NCBI GenBank assembly: GCA_002353635.1
Contig: DEKA01000043.1
Location: 7,241 to 60,724 of the forward strand
Reading direction: 5' to 3'
DNA length: 53,484 nt
From: Lachnospiraceae bacterium UBA2734
Lineage (GTDB): Bacteria; Bacillota; Clostridia; Lachnospirales; Lachnospiraceae
The notes beneath the pieces were generated by a model. It did not search any database and was not told where the DNA came from. It saw nothing but the letters and a program-made list of their open reading frames with translations. This document shows, in pieces, positions 1 to 8,231 of this stretch. A program made the position numbers and the translations under genes. Within the stretch, counting starts at the first letter, position 1. The number at the start of each line of letters is the position of its first letter.

Positions 1-469
1 CCCCGCCGGTATCCGGAGTATCACTTCCTCCCGCCATCATTTTCAGCATGTCTTCGGGCGTCATGTCCGTCGAGAGCTTATAGGTGCCGGGTTTGATTTT
101 GCCGTGCCACGAAGAAAATTTCTCCTGATAAGGGAACAGGGAACCGTCCTTGAGCAGACCGTCCTTCTCGAGAAGACTGCCGATCTCCTTTACGGACATA
201 TCGGCTGTGATCTCCACCGTCACTTCTTTGGCATTCTGCTTCGTGTCCACTGCTGTCTGTGCGAAGACGGCGTACCCGATGGCATATGCCTGCCTGGATG
301 CGCTGATGATGACCAGAACAGCGACAGCGATCAGAACATACTTGATCACGTTGGTGACGTGATCAGCCGTGCTCTGACTGCCGCCTGCAGCACTCCTGCG
401 CTCTCTTTCGCGGTCGTTTCTCTCCCCGTATTCCCGTTCTCTGTAGTCCCTGTCTCTGTAAGATGACAC
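1..469 (-). CDS. MltG/YceG-like membrane protein, 3' end beyond window
   Basis: Only the first 156 codons are present; the gene runs off the left edge. The start is a GTG at 469 with AGGAGAGG about six bases upstream, 18 bases after the rnj stop. The product has a very basic and acidic cytoplasmic N-terminus of about 38 residues (many Arg, Asp, Glu), one membrane segment at about 40-62, then an extracellular part with a LysM-like fold signature: VKEIGSLLEKDGLL, then GKIKPGTYKLSTDMTPEDML. The wording GTY.LS..M and the short pre-domain match the N-terminal region of endolytic transglycosylase MltG. Many Clostridia carry a short form with only this region, so without the 3' end I cannot say whether the catalytic domain is present. 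It probably lies in the mtaB-ireB-ruvX-rnj transcription unit. Confidence 0.7.
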   Translation of the reverse strand, partial: MSSYRDRDYREREYGERNDRERERRSAAGGSQSTADHVTNVIKYVLIAVAVLVIISASRQAYAIGYAVFAQTAVDTKQNAKEVTVEITADMSVKEIGSLLEKDGLLKDGSLFPYQEKFSSWHGKIKPGTYKLSTDMTPEDMLKMMAGGSDTPDTGG

Positions 470-487
470 GATCCTCTCCTGTCACTG

Positions 488-2200
488 TCAGGTCCGCATG
501 ATGATCGGCAGGATCATCGGACGCCTCTTTGTCTTCTTCCAGAAGAAATCGCCGAGGCTCTCGCGCACAGCCGTCCTCATCTTGTTCTCATCGCACTGCT
601 GCCCGCGAAGACTCTTCGCCAGGGCATCCTGCGCGACCACTGTGGCCTCATTCATAAGGACGTCCGCCTCTTTGAGGTAGACGAAGCCGCGCGAAGTGAT
701 CTCGGGGCCGGCTGTTACCATATCCGCCCCGTCCATGACCCACGTCACAATGACAATGCCGTCTTCCGCGAGGTGCTGACGGTCGCGCAGAACTGCGTTG
801 CCGACATCGCCGACGCCAAGGCCGTCCACCAGAATCGCACCGGTCGGCACGGTTCCCGTCACCTTTGCGCTGTGCTGATCCATCTCCAGCACATCGCCTG
901 AATGCATGATAAAGATATGTTTGCTGTCATAGCCCAGCATCTTCGCAATATTGGCCTGCGCGATGAGATGCCTGTATTCGCCGTGCACCGGAATAGCATA
1001 TTTAGGCTGTACGAGCGAATAGATGAGCTTGAGTTCCTCCTGGCACGGATGGCCCGATACATGCACATCCTGGAAAATAACGTCCGCCCCCTTCAAAAGG
1101 AGCTTGTTGATGACATTGGTCACCGACTTCTCGTTTCCGGGAATCGGATGCGACGAGAAAATAACAGTGTCCCCGGGGCCGATCTTGATCTTCCTGTGTG
1201 TCGCCTCCGCCATGCGGGTGAGCGCCGCCATGCTCTCACCCTGGGATCCTGTTGTGATGATCGTCGTCTGATTGTCCGGGTAGTTCTTCAGCTCATCGAT
1301 GTCGATCAGAGTGTTCTCCGGAATGCTGATGCACCCCAGCTCCTGCGCCGTGCTGATGATGTTCACCATGCTGCGGCCCTCTACGACGACCTTCCTGCCG
1401 TACTTGTAGGAGGAATTGATGATCTGCTGCACCCTGTCGACATTCGATGCGAACGTCGCAATGATAATCCTTGTATCTTTGTGCTCGGAGAAGAGTCTGT
1501 CGATCGTAACGCCGACCGTTCTCTCCGAGGGCGTATAGCCCGGTCGCTCTGCATTCGTCGAGTCGCACATCAGTGCCAGAACGCCGTTCTTGCCCAGCTC
1601 TGCGAAGCGCTGCAGATCGATGGCATCGCCGTATACCGGCGTGTAGTCGACCTTGAAGTCGCCGGTGTGCACAATGACGCCGACAGGCGAATAAATGGCA
1701 AGTGCCGCGGCGTCCACAATGCTGTGGTTCGTCTTGATGAATTCAACCCTGAATTTGCCCAGGTTCACCGTCTGTCCGAACTTCACCACGTGGCGCTCCG
1801 TCGTATCGAGCATGTTCTTTTCCTTGAACTTGTACTCGATGATGCCCATGGTCAGGCGCGTCGCATAAATCGGCACATTCACCTTCTTCAATACGTAGGG
1901 GAGTGCACCGATGTGATCCTCATGGCCGTGTGTGATCACAAAGCCCTTCACCTTATCGATGTTGTCCTCGAGATAGGTGACGTCAGGAATGACGCTGTCA
2001 ATGCCGAACATGTCATCTTCCGGGAAGGCCATGCCGCAGTCCACAACAATGATGCTGTCCTCGTACTCGAAGGCGGTGATGTTCATGCCGATCTGCTCAA
2101 GGCCGCCGAGCGGGATAATCTTGAGCTTAGAGCCGCTCCCCGCCTTTCTCGTTCTGGGCTTTCTGGTTTTCGTTTTGTCTTTCTCTTCTGATTTGTTCAA
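488..2200 (-). CDS. rnj: Ribonuclease J
   Basis: This is a 570-residue metallo-beta-lactamase/beta-CASP ribonuclease, expected to be a cytoplasmic 5'-3' exo- and endonuclease in mRNA turnover and rRNA maturation. After a Lys/Arg-rich N-terminal tail of about 25 residues comes KLKIIPLGGLEQIGMN. The metal-binding HxHxDH motif is seen in THGHEDHIGALPY at about 90, and later motifs include HTGDFKVDYTP and SGHPCQEELKL. The start is a TTG at 2200 preceded by AAGGAG four bases away. This puts the first 74 bases inside the 3' end of ruvX in another frame. The next in-frame ATG would remove conserved beta-strand residues, so the overlap is probably real. Length is normal for the family. Confidence 0.96.
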   Translation of the reverse strand: MNKSEEKDKTKTRKPRTRKAGSGSKLKIIPLGGLEQIGMNITAFEYEDSIIVVDCGMAFPEDDMFGIDSVIPDVTYLEDNIDKVKGFVITHGHEDHIGALPYVLKKVNVPIYATRLTMGIIEYKFKEKNMLDTTERHVVKFGQTVNLGKFRVEFIKTNHSIVDAAALAIYSPVGVIVHTGDFKVDYTPVYGDAIDLQRFAELGKNGVLALMCDSTNAERPGYTPSERTVGVTIDRLFSEHKDTRIIIATFASNVDRVQQIINSSYKYGRKVVVEGRSMVNIISTAQELGCISIPENTLIDIDELKNYPDNQTTIITTGSQGESMAALTRMAEATHRKIKIGPGDTVIFSSHPIPGNEKSVTNVINKLLLKGADVIFQDVHVSGHPCQEELKLIYSLVQPKYAIPVHGEYRHLIAQANIAKMLGYDSKHIFIMHSGDVLEMDQHSAKVTGTVPTGAILVDGLGVGDVGNAVLRDRQHLAEDGIVIVTWVMDGADMVTAGPEITSRGFVYLKEADVLMNEATVVAQDALAKSLRGQQCDENKMRTAVRESLGDFFWKKTKRRPMILPIIMRT

Positions 2201-2624
2201 GTTTCTCCTTATGATTTTTCATATATTCTTCCAGAATCACACTGGCGGCAACCTGATCCATGTACTGCTTGCGCTCCCCGGGTTTTATGCCCATCTTTTC
2301 CAGCATCTCATCCGCAGCGACAGTAGTCAGCCTCTCATCGGACATGACAACTTCCAGAGACGTGCGCCTCTCAAGCCTCTCTTTAAAGGCAAGCGCCGCC
2401 TCTGCTCTCTCGCCGACGGAATCATCCATGTTGAGCGGAAGACCGAGAACGATCAGAACGACATCCTCATCCCGGACGATCTCCTCGATCCGCGTGAGCG
2501 TCTTTCTGATCTTGCTCTCCCGATCTCTCCAGATGGTCTCCCTTGGCTGTGCTGTCATGAACAGTTCGTCACTCAGTGCAACTCCTACGGTTTTAGAGCC
2601 ATAATCAAGCCCCATCACTCTCAT
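2127..2624 (-). CDS. ruvX: RuvX/YqgF Holliday junction resolvase-like nuclease
   Basis: The product (165 aa) has an RNase H-like fold, starting MRVMGLDYGSKTVGVALSDE with the first catalytic Asp in GLDYG. Later come LVLGLPLNMDDS and the Asp/Glu-bearing MSDERLTTVAADEML. YqgF/RuvX is involved in pre-16S rRNA end processing and possibly recombination. The family is usually about 140 residues; here a charged C-terminal tail of about 25 residues (KNHKEKLEQIRRERQNENQ...) is added. That tail is encoded exactly where the gene overlaps the start of rnj, so it may have arisen by read-through into the rnj leader. AGAGGAA precedes the ATG. It follows ireB by 11 bases. Confidence 0.95.
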   Translation of the reverse strand: MRVMGLDYGSKTVGVALSDELFMTAQPRETIWRDRESKIRKTLTRIEEIVRDEDVVLIVLGLPLNMDDSVGERAEAALAFKERLERRTSLEVVMSDERLTTVAADEMLEKMGIKPGERKQYMDQVAASVILEEYMKNHKEKLEQIRRERQNENQKAQNEKGGERL

Positions 2625-2635
2625 CGCAGTTCCTC

Positions 2636-2926
2636 TTACTGTTCGTCTGACCAGTGATTATTCCTGATGTATGACTCCAGGATCTCTTCTACAAGTTCAT
2701 CGCGCTCCACCTTCATAATAAGGCTCCTCGCGCCCATGTAGTTCGTAATGTAAGTGGGATCGCCGGACATGATATAGCCGACGATCTGGTTGATCGGATC
2801 ATATCCCTTCTTGGACAGTGCCTCATAGACGACGGAGAGAACTTTCTTCACACCGCTCTCCTCATCGGGCTTAACCTTGAAATACTGTGTGCTGCCAAGA
2901 TCATCTTCTGTATATCTTTTCATCAT
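2636..2926 (-). CDS. ireB: IreB family (UPF0297) regulatory phosphoprotein
   Basis: This 96-residue protein matches UPF0297. It starts MMKRYTEDDLGSTQYFKVKP, then has VLSVVYEALSKKGYDPINQIVGYIMSGDPTYITNYMGARSLI and ends with a helix EILESYIRNNHW. In Enterococcus the homologue IreB is a target of the PASTA kinase IreK and affects cephalosporin tolerance; N-terminal Thr residues (here T6, T13) are the expected sites. The order ireB-ruvX is widely conserved in Firmicutes and seen here. Two consecutive ATG codons (2926 and 2923) could serve as start; the Shine-Dalgarno is weak (GTGGGG, distant). The kinase itself is not in this window. Confidence 0.9.
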   Translation of the reverse strand: MMKRYTEDDLGSTQYFKVKPDEESGVKKVLSVVYEALSKKGYDPINQIVGYIMSGDPTYITNYMGARSLIMKVERDELVEEILESYIRNNHWSDEQ

Positions 2927-2971
2927 ATCTTAATACCCCACTGAAAACAGCTAATCAAAGTCTATAATACT

Positions 2972-4375
2972 CTATTCATTCCGACTCTTCAACGAGTCTC
3001 TTTCCGCCGGAGAGAGATGCAGATACCCTGTCCCCGGCTCTGCCGCCGTGAACACGCCGCACAGATTCCGGCCGCACACCTGCTCTCCCGAAGAAGCGCA
3101 GAGCGCCTGCATTGCCTCGCTCTCCGCGACCAGCGCCTCGATATAGCGGGAAGTGTGTCCTGTATAGTAATCTTGCCCGCCAAGTGAAATTTTCTCCTCG
3201 AGAAGAACCGTATCCCTCTCTCCGATGAACTGCGCCCTGTAGGCATCTGCGCCCTCTTTTGCCATTGCCAGGAGAACTGCACTTCTCTTTGATTTCTCCC
3301 TGTCTGTCAGCTGCTCCGGCATGCGGTCAGCCACAGTGCCGTGTCTTCTCGAATATTTGAAAACATGCAGCTCAAAGAAGCCGATGCTGCGCACGAAGTC
3401 CGCAGACTCCCTGAAATCCTCCTCCGTCTCTCCGGGGAAGCCCACAATCACATCAGTCGTGAGCGCAGGTCTGTCGTAATACCGGCGCAGAAACTGTGTG
3501 CATCTGCGGAATTCCTCTGCACTGTAATGCCGGTTCATGCGCCGCAGCGTCCTGTCGCAGCCGCTCTGGAGGGAGAGGTGAAAATGAGGGCAGACCTTTG
3601 ACAGGCCCGCAATATGCCGCACAAAGTTCTCCGTGATCGTCATGGGTTCGAGCGACCCGAGGCGGATTCTCTCTATCCCCTTCACCATCTGGATTCTGGT
3701 GAGAAGCGCGATCAGCTCCTCCTCCGGGCTCTTCCCCCAATCTCTTCCGTAGGAGCCGATGTGAATGCCCGTGATGACCACTTCCCGGATGCCTCTCTGT
3801 GCAAGCCCCGTGATCTCCTCAAGGATCTCATCCATATCTCTGGACCTGATCCGGCCCCTCGCCATGGGAATGATGCAGTACGTGCAGAACTGGTTGCACC
3901 CGTCCTGAATCTTGACATAGGCTCTTGTGTGCTCGGGCTGCGTCAGCTGCATATCCTCAAAGGCGGGATGTTCCGTCAGATCCTCCATTGTCCGGCCGTC
4001 GAGAATCTTTCTCTCGGGATCATCCTCCCTATCCGCCAGATATGCCGAAAGGAGCTGTGCGATCTGTCCTTTTTTATTGTTGCCGATAGCAAAGTCGATG
4101 GCAGGATCTTCTTCCACCCGTTTCTCATCCGTCTCCACATAGCACCCCACCGCGACGACAACCGCATCGGGATTCATCTCCTTTGCGCGGTGCAGCATCT
4201 GACGGGACTTGCGGTCTGCGATGTTCGTCACCGTACACGTATTGATGACATACACGTCGGCCTTCTGTGTGAAGGGGACCAGGGTGTACCCCGCCTCTTT
4301 GAGCTTCTGCACCATGACATCCAGCTCATAGCCGTTTACCTTGCAGCCCAGATTGTGTACAGCAACAGTTTTCAT
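2972..4375 (-). CDS. mtaB: tRNA t6A37 methylthiotransferase MtaB
   Basis: A radical-SAM methylthiotransferase (467 aa) that converts t6A to ms2t6A at position 37 of ANN-decoding tRNAs. The N-terminal MTTase domain supplies cluster cysteines in HNLGCKVN, VINTCTVTN and VAVGCY. The radical-SAM CxxxCxxC is in DGCNQFCTYCIIPMARG at about 155, and a TRAM-like domain closes the protein. The ATG at 4375 has CGGAG seven bases upstream. A TTG six bases earlier abuts the Shine-Dalgarno and is unlikely. In Bacillus mtaB directly follows prmA-rsmE; here nifS-thiI and an HPr-like gene lie between. It heads the mtaB-ireB-ruvX-rnj run. Confidence 0.95.
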   Translation of the reverse strand: MKTVAVHNLGCKVNGYELDVMVQKLKEAGYTLVPFTQKADVYVINTCTVTNIADRKSRQMLHRAKEMNPDAVVVAVGCYVETDEKRVEEDPAIDFAIGNNKKGQIAQLLSAYLADREDDPERKILDGRTMEDLTEHPAFEDMQLTQPEHTRAYVKIQDGCNQFCTYCIIPMARGRIRSRDMDEILEEITGLAQRGIREVVITGIHIGSYGRDWGKSPEEELIALLTRIQMVKGIERIRLGSLEPMTITENFVRHIAGLSKVCPHFHLSLQSGCDRTLRRMNRHYSAEEFRRCTQFLRRYYDRPALTTDVIVGFPGETEEDFRESADFVRSIGFFELHVFKYSRRHGTVADRMPEQLTDREKSKRSAVLLAMAKEGADAYRAQFIGERDTVLLEEKISLGGQDYYTGHTSRYIEALVAESEAMQALCASSGEQVCGRNLCGVFTAAEPGTGYLHLSPAERDSLKSRNE

Positions 4376-4485
4376 TGACAACTCCGGTTTTATTCAATAG
4401 GATGATATTCAGGATATTTATCTGCGAGGAGCCGGCCCCATTGCAGGCGGCATCGCATGCAGTCACTAGGAGGTTCGCATAATCT

Positions 4486-4719
4486 ATGAAGACAGTCAAG
4501 ATTTCTCTGAATTCCATTGACAAGGTCAAATCCTTCGTAAACGACATCTCGAAGTTTGATTCCGATTTTGATCTTGTTTCCGGCAGATATGTCATCGACG
4601 CGAAGTCCATCATGGGCATTTTCTCTCTTGATCTGAGCAAGCCCATCGATCTTAACATCCATGCAGAAGAGGGACTGGACAAGATCATGGAGGTTCTTAA
4701 GCCTTACATCATCGACTGA
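4486..4719 (+). CDS. HPr-like protein lacking the His15 loop
   Basis: This 77-residue protein is recognisable as an HPr fold by DAKSIMGIFSLDL, which matches the region around regulatory Ser46 of HPr (NLKSIMGVMSLG); the serine is residue 41 here. The GIHARP loop carrying the PTS phospho-accepting His15 is missing. The text runs from KISLN straight to SIDKVKSFVNDISKF, about five residues shorter. It therefore cannot act as an EI/EII phosphocarrier in the normal way. HprK is encoded at 26116-27057, so serine phosphorylation is conceivable (inference). It is the only plus-strand gene in the first 34 kb, divergent from mtaB. An AGGAGG lies 12 bases before the ATG, unusually far. Confidence 0.8.
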   Translation: MKTVKISLNSIDKVKSFVNDISKFDSDFDLVSGRYVIDAKSIMGIFSLDLSKPIDLNIHAEEGLDKIMEVLKPYIID

Positions 4720-4830
4720 TCATGATATCTTTCTGACGGCAGCTGCGTAAGGAGCATTTCTTCTCTGCCCTGCGGCGCAGCATAATGTCACTCTGCACAG
4801 ATGCGGAAGGAAGCACTCAATTGCCTACTG

Positions 4831-4865
4831 AAAACCCGGCTGCGTTATTCGCGGCCGGGTTTTTC
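4831..4865. terminator. Bidirectional intrinsic terminator
   Basis: The 10-base arm AAAACCCGGC pairs with GCCGGGTTTT, with GCG/CGC inside and a TTATT loop. A and T runs lie on both sides, so it can end the plus-strand HPr-like gene and the minus-strand thiI. Confidence 0.85.
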
Positions 4866-4876
4866 CGTGCACGGCA

Positions 4877-6112
4877 TTACATTCCTTCTTTGAGAGGATC
4901 CTCGCGGTGCTTGATGCAGCGCACGCCGCTCACATCGACAACCAGGATCTCATCGGTGGCAAGGGCCTCCTCCACCATCTCATCAATCTTCTCCGTAAGA
5001 TTTCTCTCATGCCGCTCGATGACGCTCAGGACCGGCTTCGTCACAGGATGCTTCGCCACGAAGATCGTGCAGCAGTCCTCATAGGGCAGGATGGATGTGT
5101 CATACGTGCCGATCTTCTTAGAGAGCGTCACAATATCCTCCTTATCAAAAGCAATGAGGGGACGGAAGACCGGCAGTGTGCAGACCGCATTCGTCACGCC
5201 CAGTGACCTCGTTGTCTGCGAGGCAACCTGCCCGATGCTCTCTCCCGTAATCAGTGCATCGCTCCCGGTTCTCTTCGCGATGATCTCCGCGATGCGCATC
5301 ATGTATCTGCGCATGATGATCGTGAGCTCATCGTGCGGACATTTCTCATAAATATAGAGCTGGATCTTTGTGAAATTGATGTTGTGCAGATAGATCGGTC
5401 CGCTGTAGCGCGAGACGAGCTTTGCCAGGTCCACCACCTTCTGCAGGGCGCGCTCACTCGTATAAGGCGGCGCGTTGAAATATGTGGCATCGAGCTTGAG
5501 TCCTCTCTTGGAGCACATCCATCCGGCCACCGGAGAATCTATTCCGCCGGAGAGAAGGAGCATGCCCTTGCCGGCGCTGCCGACCGGGAGACCTCCCGGT
5601 CCCGGAATGATGTGGGAGTACATGTAGATTCTCTCCCGAATCTCCACATGCAGCATCACTTCCGGATTATGCACATCCACTTTGGTCTCCGGATAAGAAG
5701 TCAGAATGGCCTCGCCGATCTCTGCATTGACCTCCATGGAATCCATAGGGTAGTTGCGCGCAAGGCGCCTTGTCTGCACCTTGAAGGTCACATGGCGGTC
5801 CGGATATTCAGAGCCGAAGAACTCCGCCGCTGCCTTTTTCAGCTCCGGCACAGGGACGACATCGATAATGCGCACCGGACAGATGCCCACGATGCCAAAG
5901 ACATAGCGAAGGGCACCCACCACCTCGTCGTAGTCATATTCCGATTCACAGTACACGAAAATACGGCCGCTCGTTCTCGCGATCCTGAACCTGCCCGTGC
6001 ACTTTTTCAGAGCAATGTGAATCTGGTTGACGAGATCTTCCTCAAAGATGCCGCGGTTCTTGCCCTTGATGCCGATCTCTGCGTATTTGATCAGAAATGC
6101 ATGATAAATCAT
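4877..6112 (-). CDS. thiI: tRNA 4-thiouridine synthase ThiI
   Basis: The enzyme (411 aa) adenylates U8 of tRNA and inserts sulfur; in many bacteria it also feeds sulfur to ThiS for thiamine. An N-terminal ferredoxin-like and THUMP region (KYAEIGIKGKNRG, GRIFVYCE) is followed by a PP-loop ATPase with LLSGGIDSPVAGWM at about 185 and GESIGQVASQT at about 285. The length fits the Firmicute form without the C-terminal rhodanese domain found in E. coli. The nearby NifS is the likely persulfide donor. The start ATG has GAGAGG upstream, directly preceded by a GTGCCG hairpin cassette shared with ppk2 (see separate entry). Confidence 0.96.
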   Translation of the reverse strand: MIYHAFLIKYAEIGIKGKNRGIFEEDLVNQIHIALKKCTGRFRIARTSGRIFVYCESEYDYDEVVGALRYVFGIVGICPVRIIDVVPVPELKKAAAEFFGSEYPDRHVTFKVQTRRLARNYPMDSMEVNAEIGEAILTSYPETKVDVHNPEVMLHVEIRERIYMYSHIIPGPGGLPVGSAGKGMLLLSGGIDSPVAGWMCSKRGLKLDATYFNAPPYTSERALQKVVDLAKLVSRYSGPIYLHNINFTKIQLYIYEKCPHDELTIIMRRYMMRIAEIIAKRTGSDALITGESIGQVASQTTRSLGVTNAVCTLPVFRPLIAFDKEDIVTLSKKIGTYDTSILPYEDCCTIFVAKHPVTKPVLSVIERHERNLTEKIDEMVEEALATDEILVVDVSGVRCIKHREDPLKEGM

Positions 6113-6125
6113 TTATTACCTCTCT

Positions 6126-6147
6126 GTGCCGCATTCTTTTCGGCACC
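6126..6147 (-). repeat. Hairpin + SD cassette upstream of thiI
   Basis: On the minus strand GGTGCCG-loop-GCGGCAC is followed at once by AGAGAGGTAATAA and the thiI ATG. The same arrangement with almost the same bases precedes ppk2 (46802-46822). A third, incomplete copy is at about 6264-6292 (GATGCCGAAGG...CGGCACAGAGAGG). Confidence 0.7.
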
Positions 6148-6310
6148 CTGAGGCGAAATCCGCGCAGGCGGTTTCGCCGATAGGATTGCGCAGCCGATGT
6201 CGCGCCTTTTGCGGCATCGGCTGCCGAAGGAAAGATCATGCATCGGCATGATCTTTCCTTCTTGCCTCTCTGTGCCGTGTTTCCTTCGGCATCAGCATGA
6301 TCTTTTATTC
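6148..6310. repeat. Cluster of inverted repeats between nifS and thiI
   Basis: Three further palindromes sit in a row. One is GGCGAAATCCG/CGGTTTCGCC at 6152-6178. One is CAGCCGATG/CATCGGCTG with CGC/GCG inside at 6191-6223. The last is a perfect 12-bp stem GAAAGATCATGC/GCATGATCTTTC with a 4-base loop at 6230-6257. The 12 bases at 6148-6159 recur at the right edge of the window (53473-53484), also just upstream of a start codon, so this is probably dispersed repeat material. I see no convincing gene. Confidence 0.7.
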
Positions 6311-6312
6311 TG

Positions 6313-7485
6313 TTACCTTCGGGTATATCTGCGCAGAAACGGTACAATCTCTTCCAGTGCATCCGCCGCATACTCCAGATCCTCTTCCTTTGTGAGTTCT
6401 GAAGTGCTGATGCGGATCGTGCTGTCGAGGAATTCCCTCGGCGTCCCTGTCGCTACGAGTGTGGTGCTCACGTGCGGCCTGTTGGATGAGCAGGCACTGC
6501 CGGCACTCACATAGATTTTCTTCTCCTCCAGTGCATGCAGCAGAACCTCGGCGCGCACGCCCTCAATGGAGAGGCTGATGACGTGCGGTGCACTCTCCCT
6601 TCCTGTCGGTCCGTTCACATGCACGCCCTCGATCTTCGTCACGCGGTCAATAAACGACTGCTTCATGGCATAGAGGCGGTCGAGATTTTCATCCAGGTGA
6701 CTGTAGATCATCTTTGCCGCGAGCGCCATGCCGGCGATGCCCGGAACATTCTCGGTACCGCTACGAAGACCTCTCTGCTGGCCTCCGCCGAAGAGAATAT
6801 TCTTCACCTTCACGCCGTCTCCGACGTAGAGAAGTCCCACACCCTTCGGTGAATGGAATTTATGTCCGCTCGCCGCAAGAAAATCAATGTGCATCTTCTG
6901 CGGATGTATGACGGCCTTGCCAAAGCTCTGCACGGCATCCACATGAAAGAGCGTCTTCGGGTTCTTCTCCTTGATGATCCGCCCGATCTCCTCAATCGGC
7001 TCCAGCGCGCCGATCTCATTGTTCATGTGCATGACGGAGACGAGAATCGTATCATCCCTCACGGCATCCCGGACGCTCTCCGGATCCACGCGTCCATAGC
7101 GGTCTACAGGAAGATACGTCACCTCAAACCCCTGAGACTCCAGATACCGCATGGACTCACTGACCGCCGCATGCTCGATCTGTGTGGTGATAAGGTGCTT
7201 GCCCTGCCTCTCATTGGCCAGTGCACCACCGATCAGAGCGATGTTGTCGGACTCCGTCCCGCAGGATGTGAAGTAAATATTGTCGGTGCGGCACTTCAGA
7301 ATCTGCGCGAAGGTCTCCTTCGCCTCACGGATTCTCTTCTCCGCCTCCACGCCTTTGTGATGAAGACTTGACGGGTTTCCGTATTCCTGAAGGAAAATAC
7401 GGTTCATCAGCTCCACCACCTCAGGAAAACACGGCGTTGTGGCCGAGTTATCCAGATATACTTCCCGCTCGTTCAGTTCACTCAT
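6313..7485 (-). CDS. nifS: Cysteine desulfurase (NifS/IscS family)
   Basis: This PLP enzyme (390 aa) releases sulfur from cysteine as an enzyme persulfide. The start VYLDNSATTPCFPEV, the PLP lysine in AASGHKFHSPKGVGLLYV at about 205 and the catalytic cysteine in SAGSACSSNRPHVSTTL at about 330 are all present. Placed just upstream of thiI on the same strand, it most likely supplies that enzyme, as in other Firmicutes. The preferred start is the ATG at 7485, which shares a base with the rsmE stop (TGATG) and has GAGG seven bases upstream. A TTG one codon earlier is too close to the Shine-Dalgarno. Confidence 0.95.
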   Translation of the reverse strand: MSELNEREVYLDNSATTPCFPEVVELMNRIFLQEYGNPSSLHHKGVEAEKRIREAKETFAQILKCRTDNIYFTSCGTESDNIALIGGALANERQGKHLITTQIEHAAVSESMRYLESQGFEVTYLPVDRYGRVDPESVRDAVRDDTILVSVMHMNNEIGALEPIEEIGRIIKEKNPKTLFHVDAVQSFGKAVIHPQKMHIDFLAASGHKFHSPKGVGLLYVGDGVKVKNILFGGGQQRGLRSGTENVPGIAGMALAAKMIYSHLDENLDRLYAMKQSFIDRVTKIEGVHVNGPTGRESAPHVISLSIEGVRAEVLLHALEEKKIYVSAGSACSSNRPHVSTTLVATGTPREFLDSTIRISTSELTKEEDLEYAADALEEIVPFLRRYTRR

Positions 7486-8231
7486 CAATGTACCTCAAAG
7501 AGATAAATCAGCCAGGAGAGAAAGGTGAGTGCCGCTGTCTCCGTGCGCAGGATTCTCCTGCCAAGAGAGATGGGCACAAAGCCGTGTTCTCTTGCATACG
7601 CAACCTCTGACGGCTCGAATCCGCCCTCCGGTCCGATGAAAACAGCGACCGACTCTCCCGCCTTAAGTCCCTCCAGAATCTTTTTTGTCCCCGGATCCTG
7701 CGGCTGCAGCTCATACGGCAGAAGGCGCACGCCTGTATTCTGCTGTGCGTACTGCACTGCCTCTTCCACAGTCATGGGCACATGTACCTTCGGGACAATG
7801 CCGCGTCTCGACTGCTCCGCGGCCGACTGCGCAATGCCCTGCCATCTCTGCGTCCTCTTTTCTGCCTTGGCGCCGTCAAGGCGGACAACGCTCCTTTTCA
7901 TGGCCACAGGAATGATCTCAGAAGCACCCAGCTCGACGGATTTCTGCACGATGAAGTCCATTTTGTCCGCCTTGGGCAGCCCCTGAAAAAGAATGACCTT
8001 CACCGGCAGCTCTACGGACGCCTCCTTCACAAAGCGGAGTCTGCAGATCACTGCGCCGTCCCCGAATGACTCGATGCCGTACCGGTATTCGCGGCCGTCC
8101 GTGCCAAAGCTCACGCTCAGCTCGTCCCCTGTTTTCATGCGGCAGACATTTCGGATGTGGTTGTAATCACTGCCTGTGATCCGCAGAAGATCTCCCTGCC
8201 GCTCATCCGGATCAGCGAATATGTGCATCAT
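7485..8231 (-). CDS. rsmE: 16S rRNA m3U1498 methyltransferase RsmE
   Basis: The product is a SPOUT-class methyltransferase (248 aa) that methylates N3 of U1498 in 16S rRNA. It has an N-terminal PUA-like segment (MMHIFADPDERQ, ITGSDYNHIRNVCRMKTGDE). The C-terminal knot is seen in VAVFIGPEGGFEPSEVAYAREHG and SLGRRILRTETA, the SAM-binding signature. The start ATG at 8231 overlaps the prmA stop by four bases (ATGA), with GGAGG 11 bases upstream. A longer frame reaches 8378 but would add about 49 residues of prmA antiframe text absent from the family. Order dnaJ-prmA-rsmE matches Bacillus. Confidence 0.95.
   Translation of the reverse strand: MMHIFADPDERQGDLLRITGSDYNHIRNVCRMKTGDELSVSFGTDGREYRYGIESFGDGAVICRLRFVKEASVELPVKVILFQGLPKADKMDFIVQKSVELGASEIIPVAMKRSVVRLDGAKAEKRTQRWQGIAQSAAEQSRRGIVPKVHVPMTVEEAVQYAQQNTGVRLLPYELQPQDPGTKKILEGLKAGESVAVFIGPEGGFEPSEVAYAREHGFVPISLGRRILRTETAALTFLSWLIYLFEVH

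Noticed and set aside
902..2191. A 429-codon plus-strand open frame opposite rnj
   Set aside because: Antisense shadow; the minus strand encodes an intact RNase J with all catalytic motifs.
4326..4688. Minus-strand frames opposite the HPr-like gene
   Set aside because: The plus strand encodes a recognisable HPr fold with an AGGAGG; the minus frames have no homology and overlap the mtaB start.
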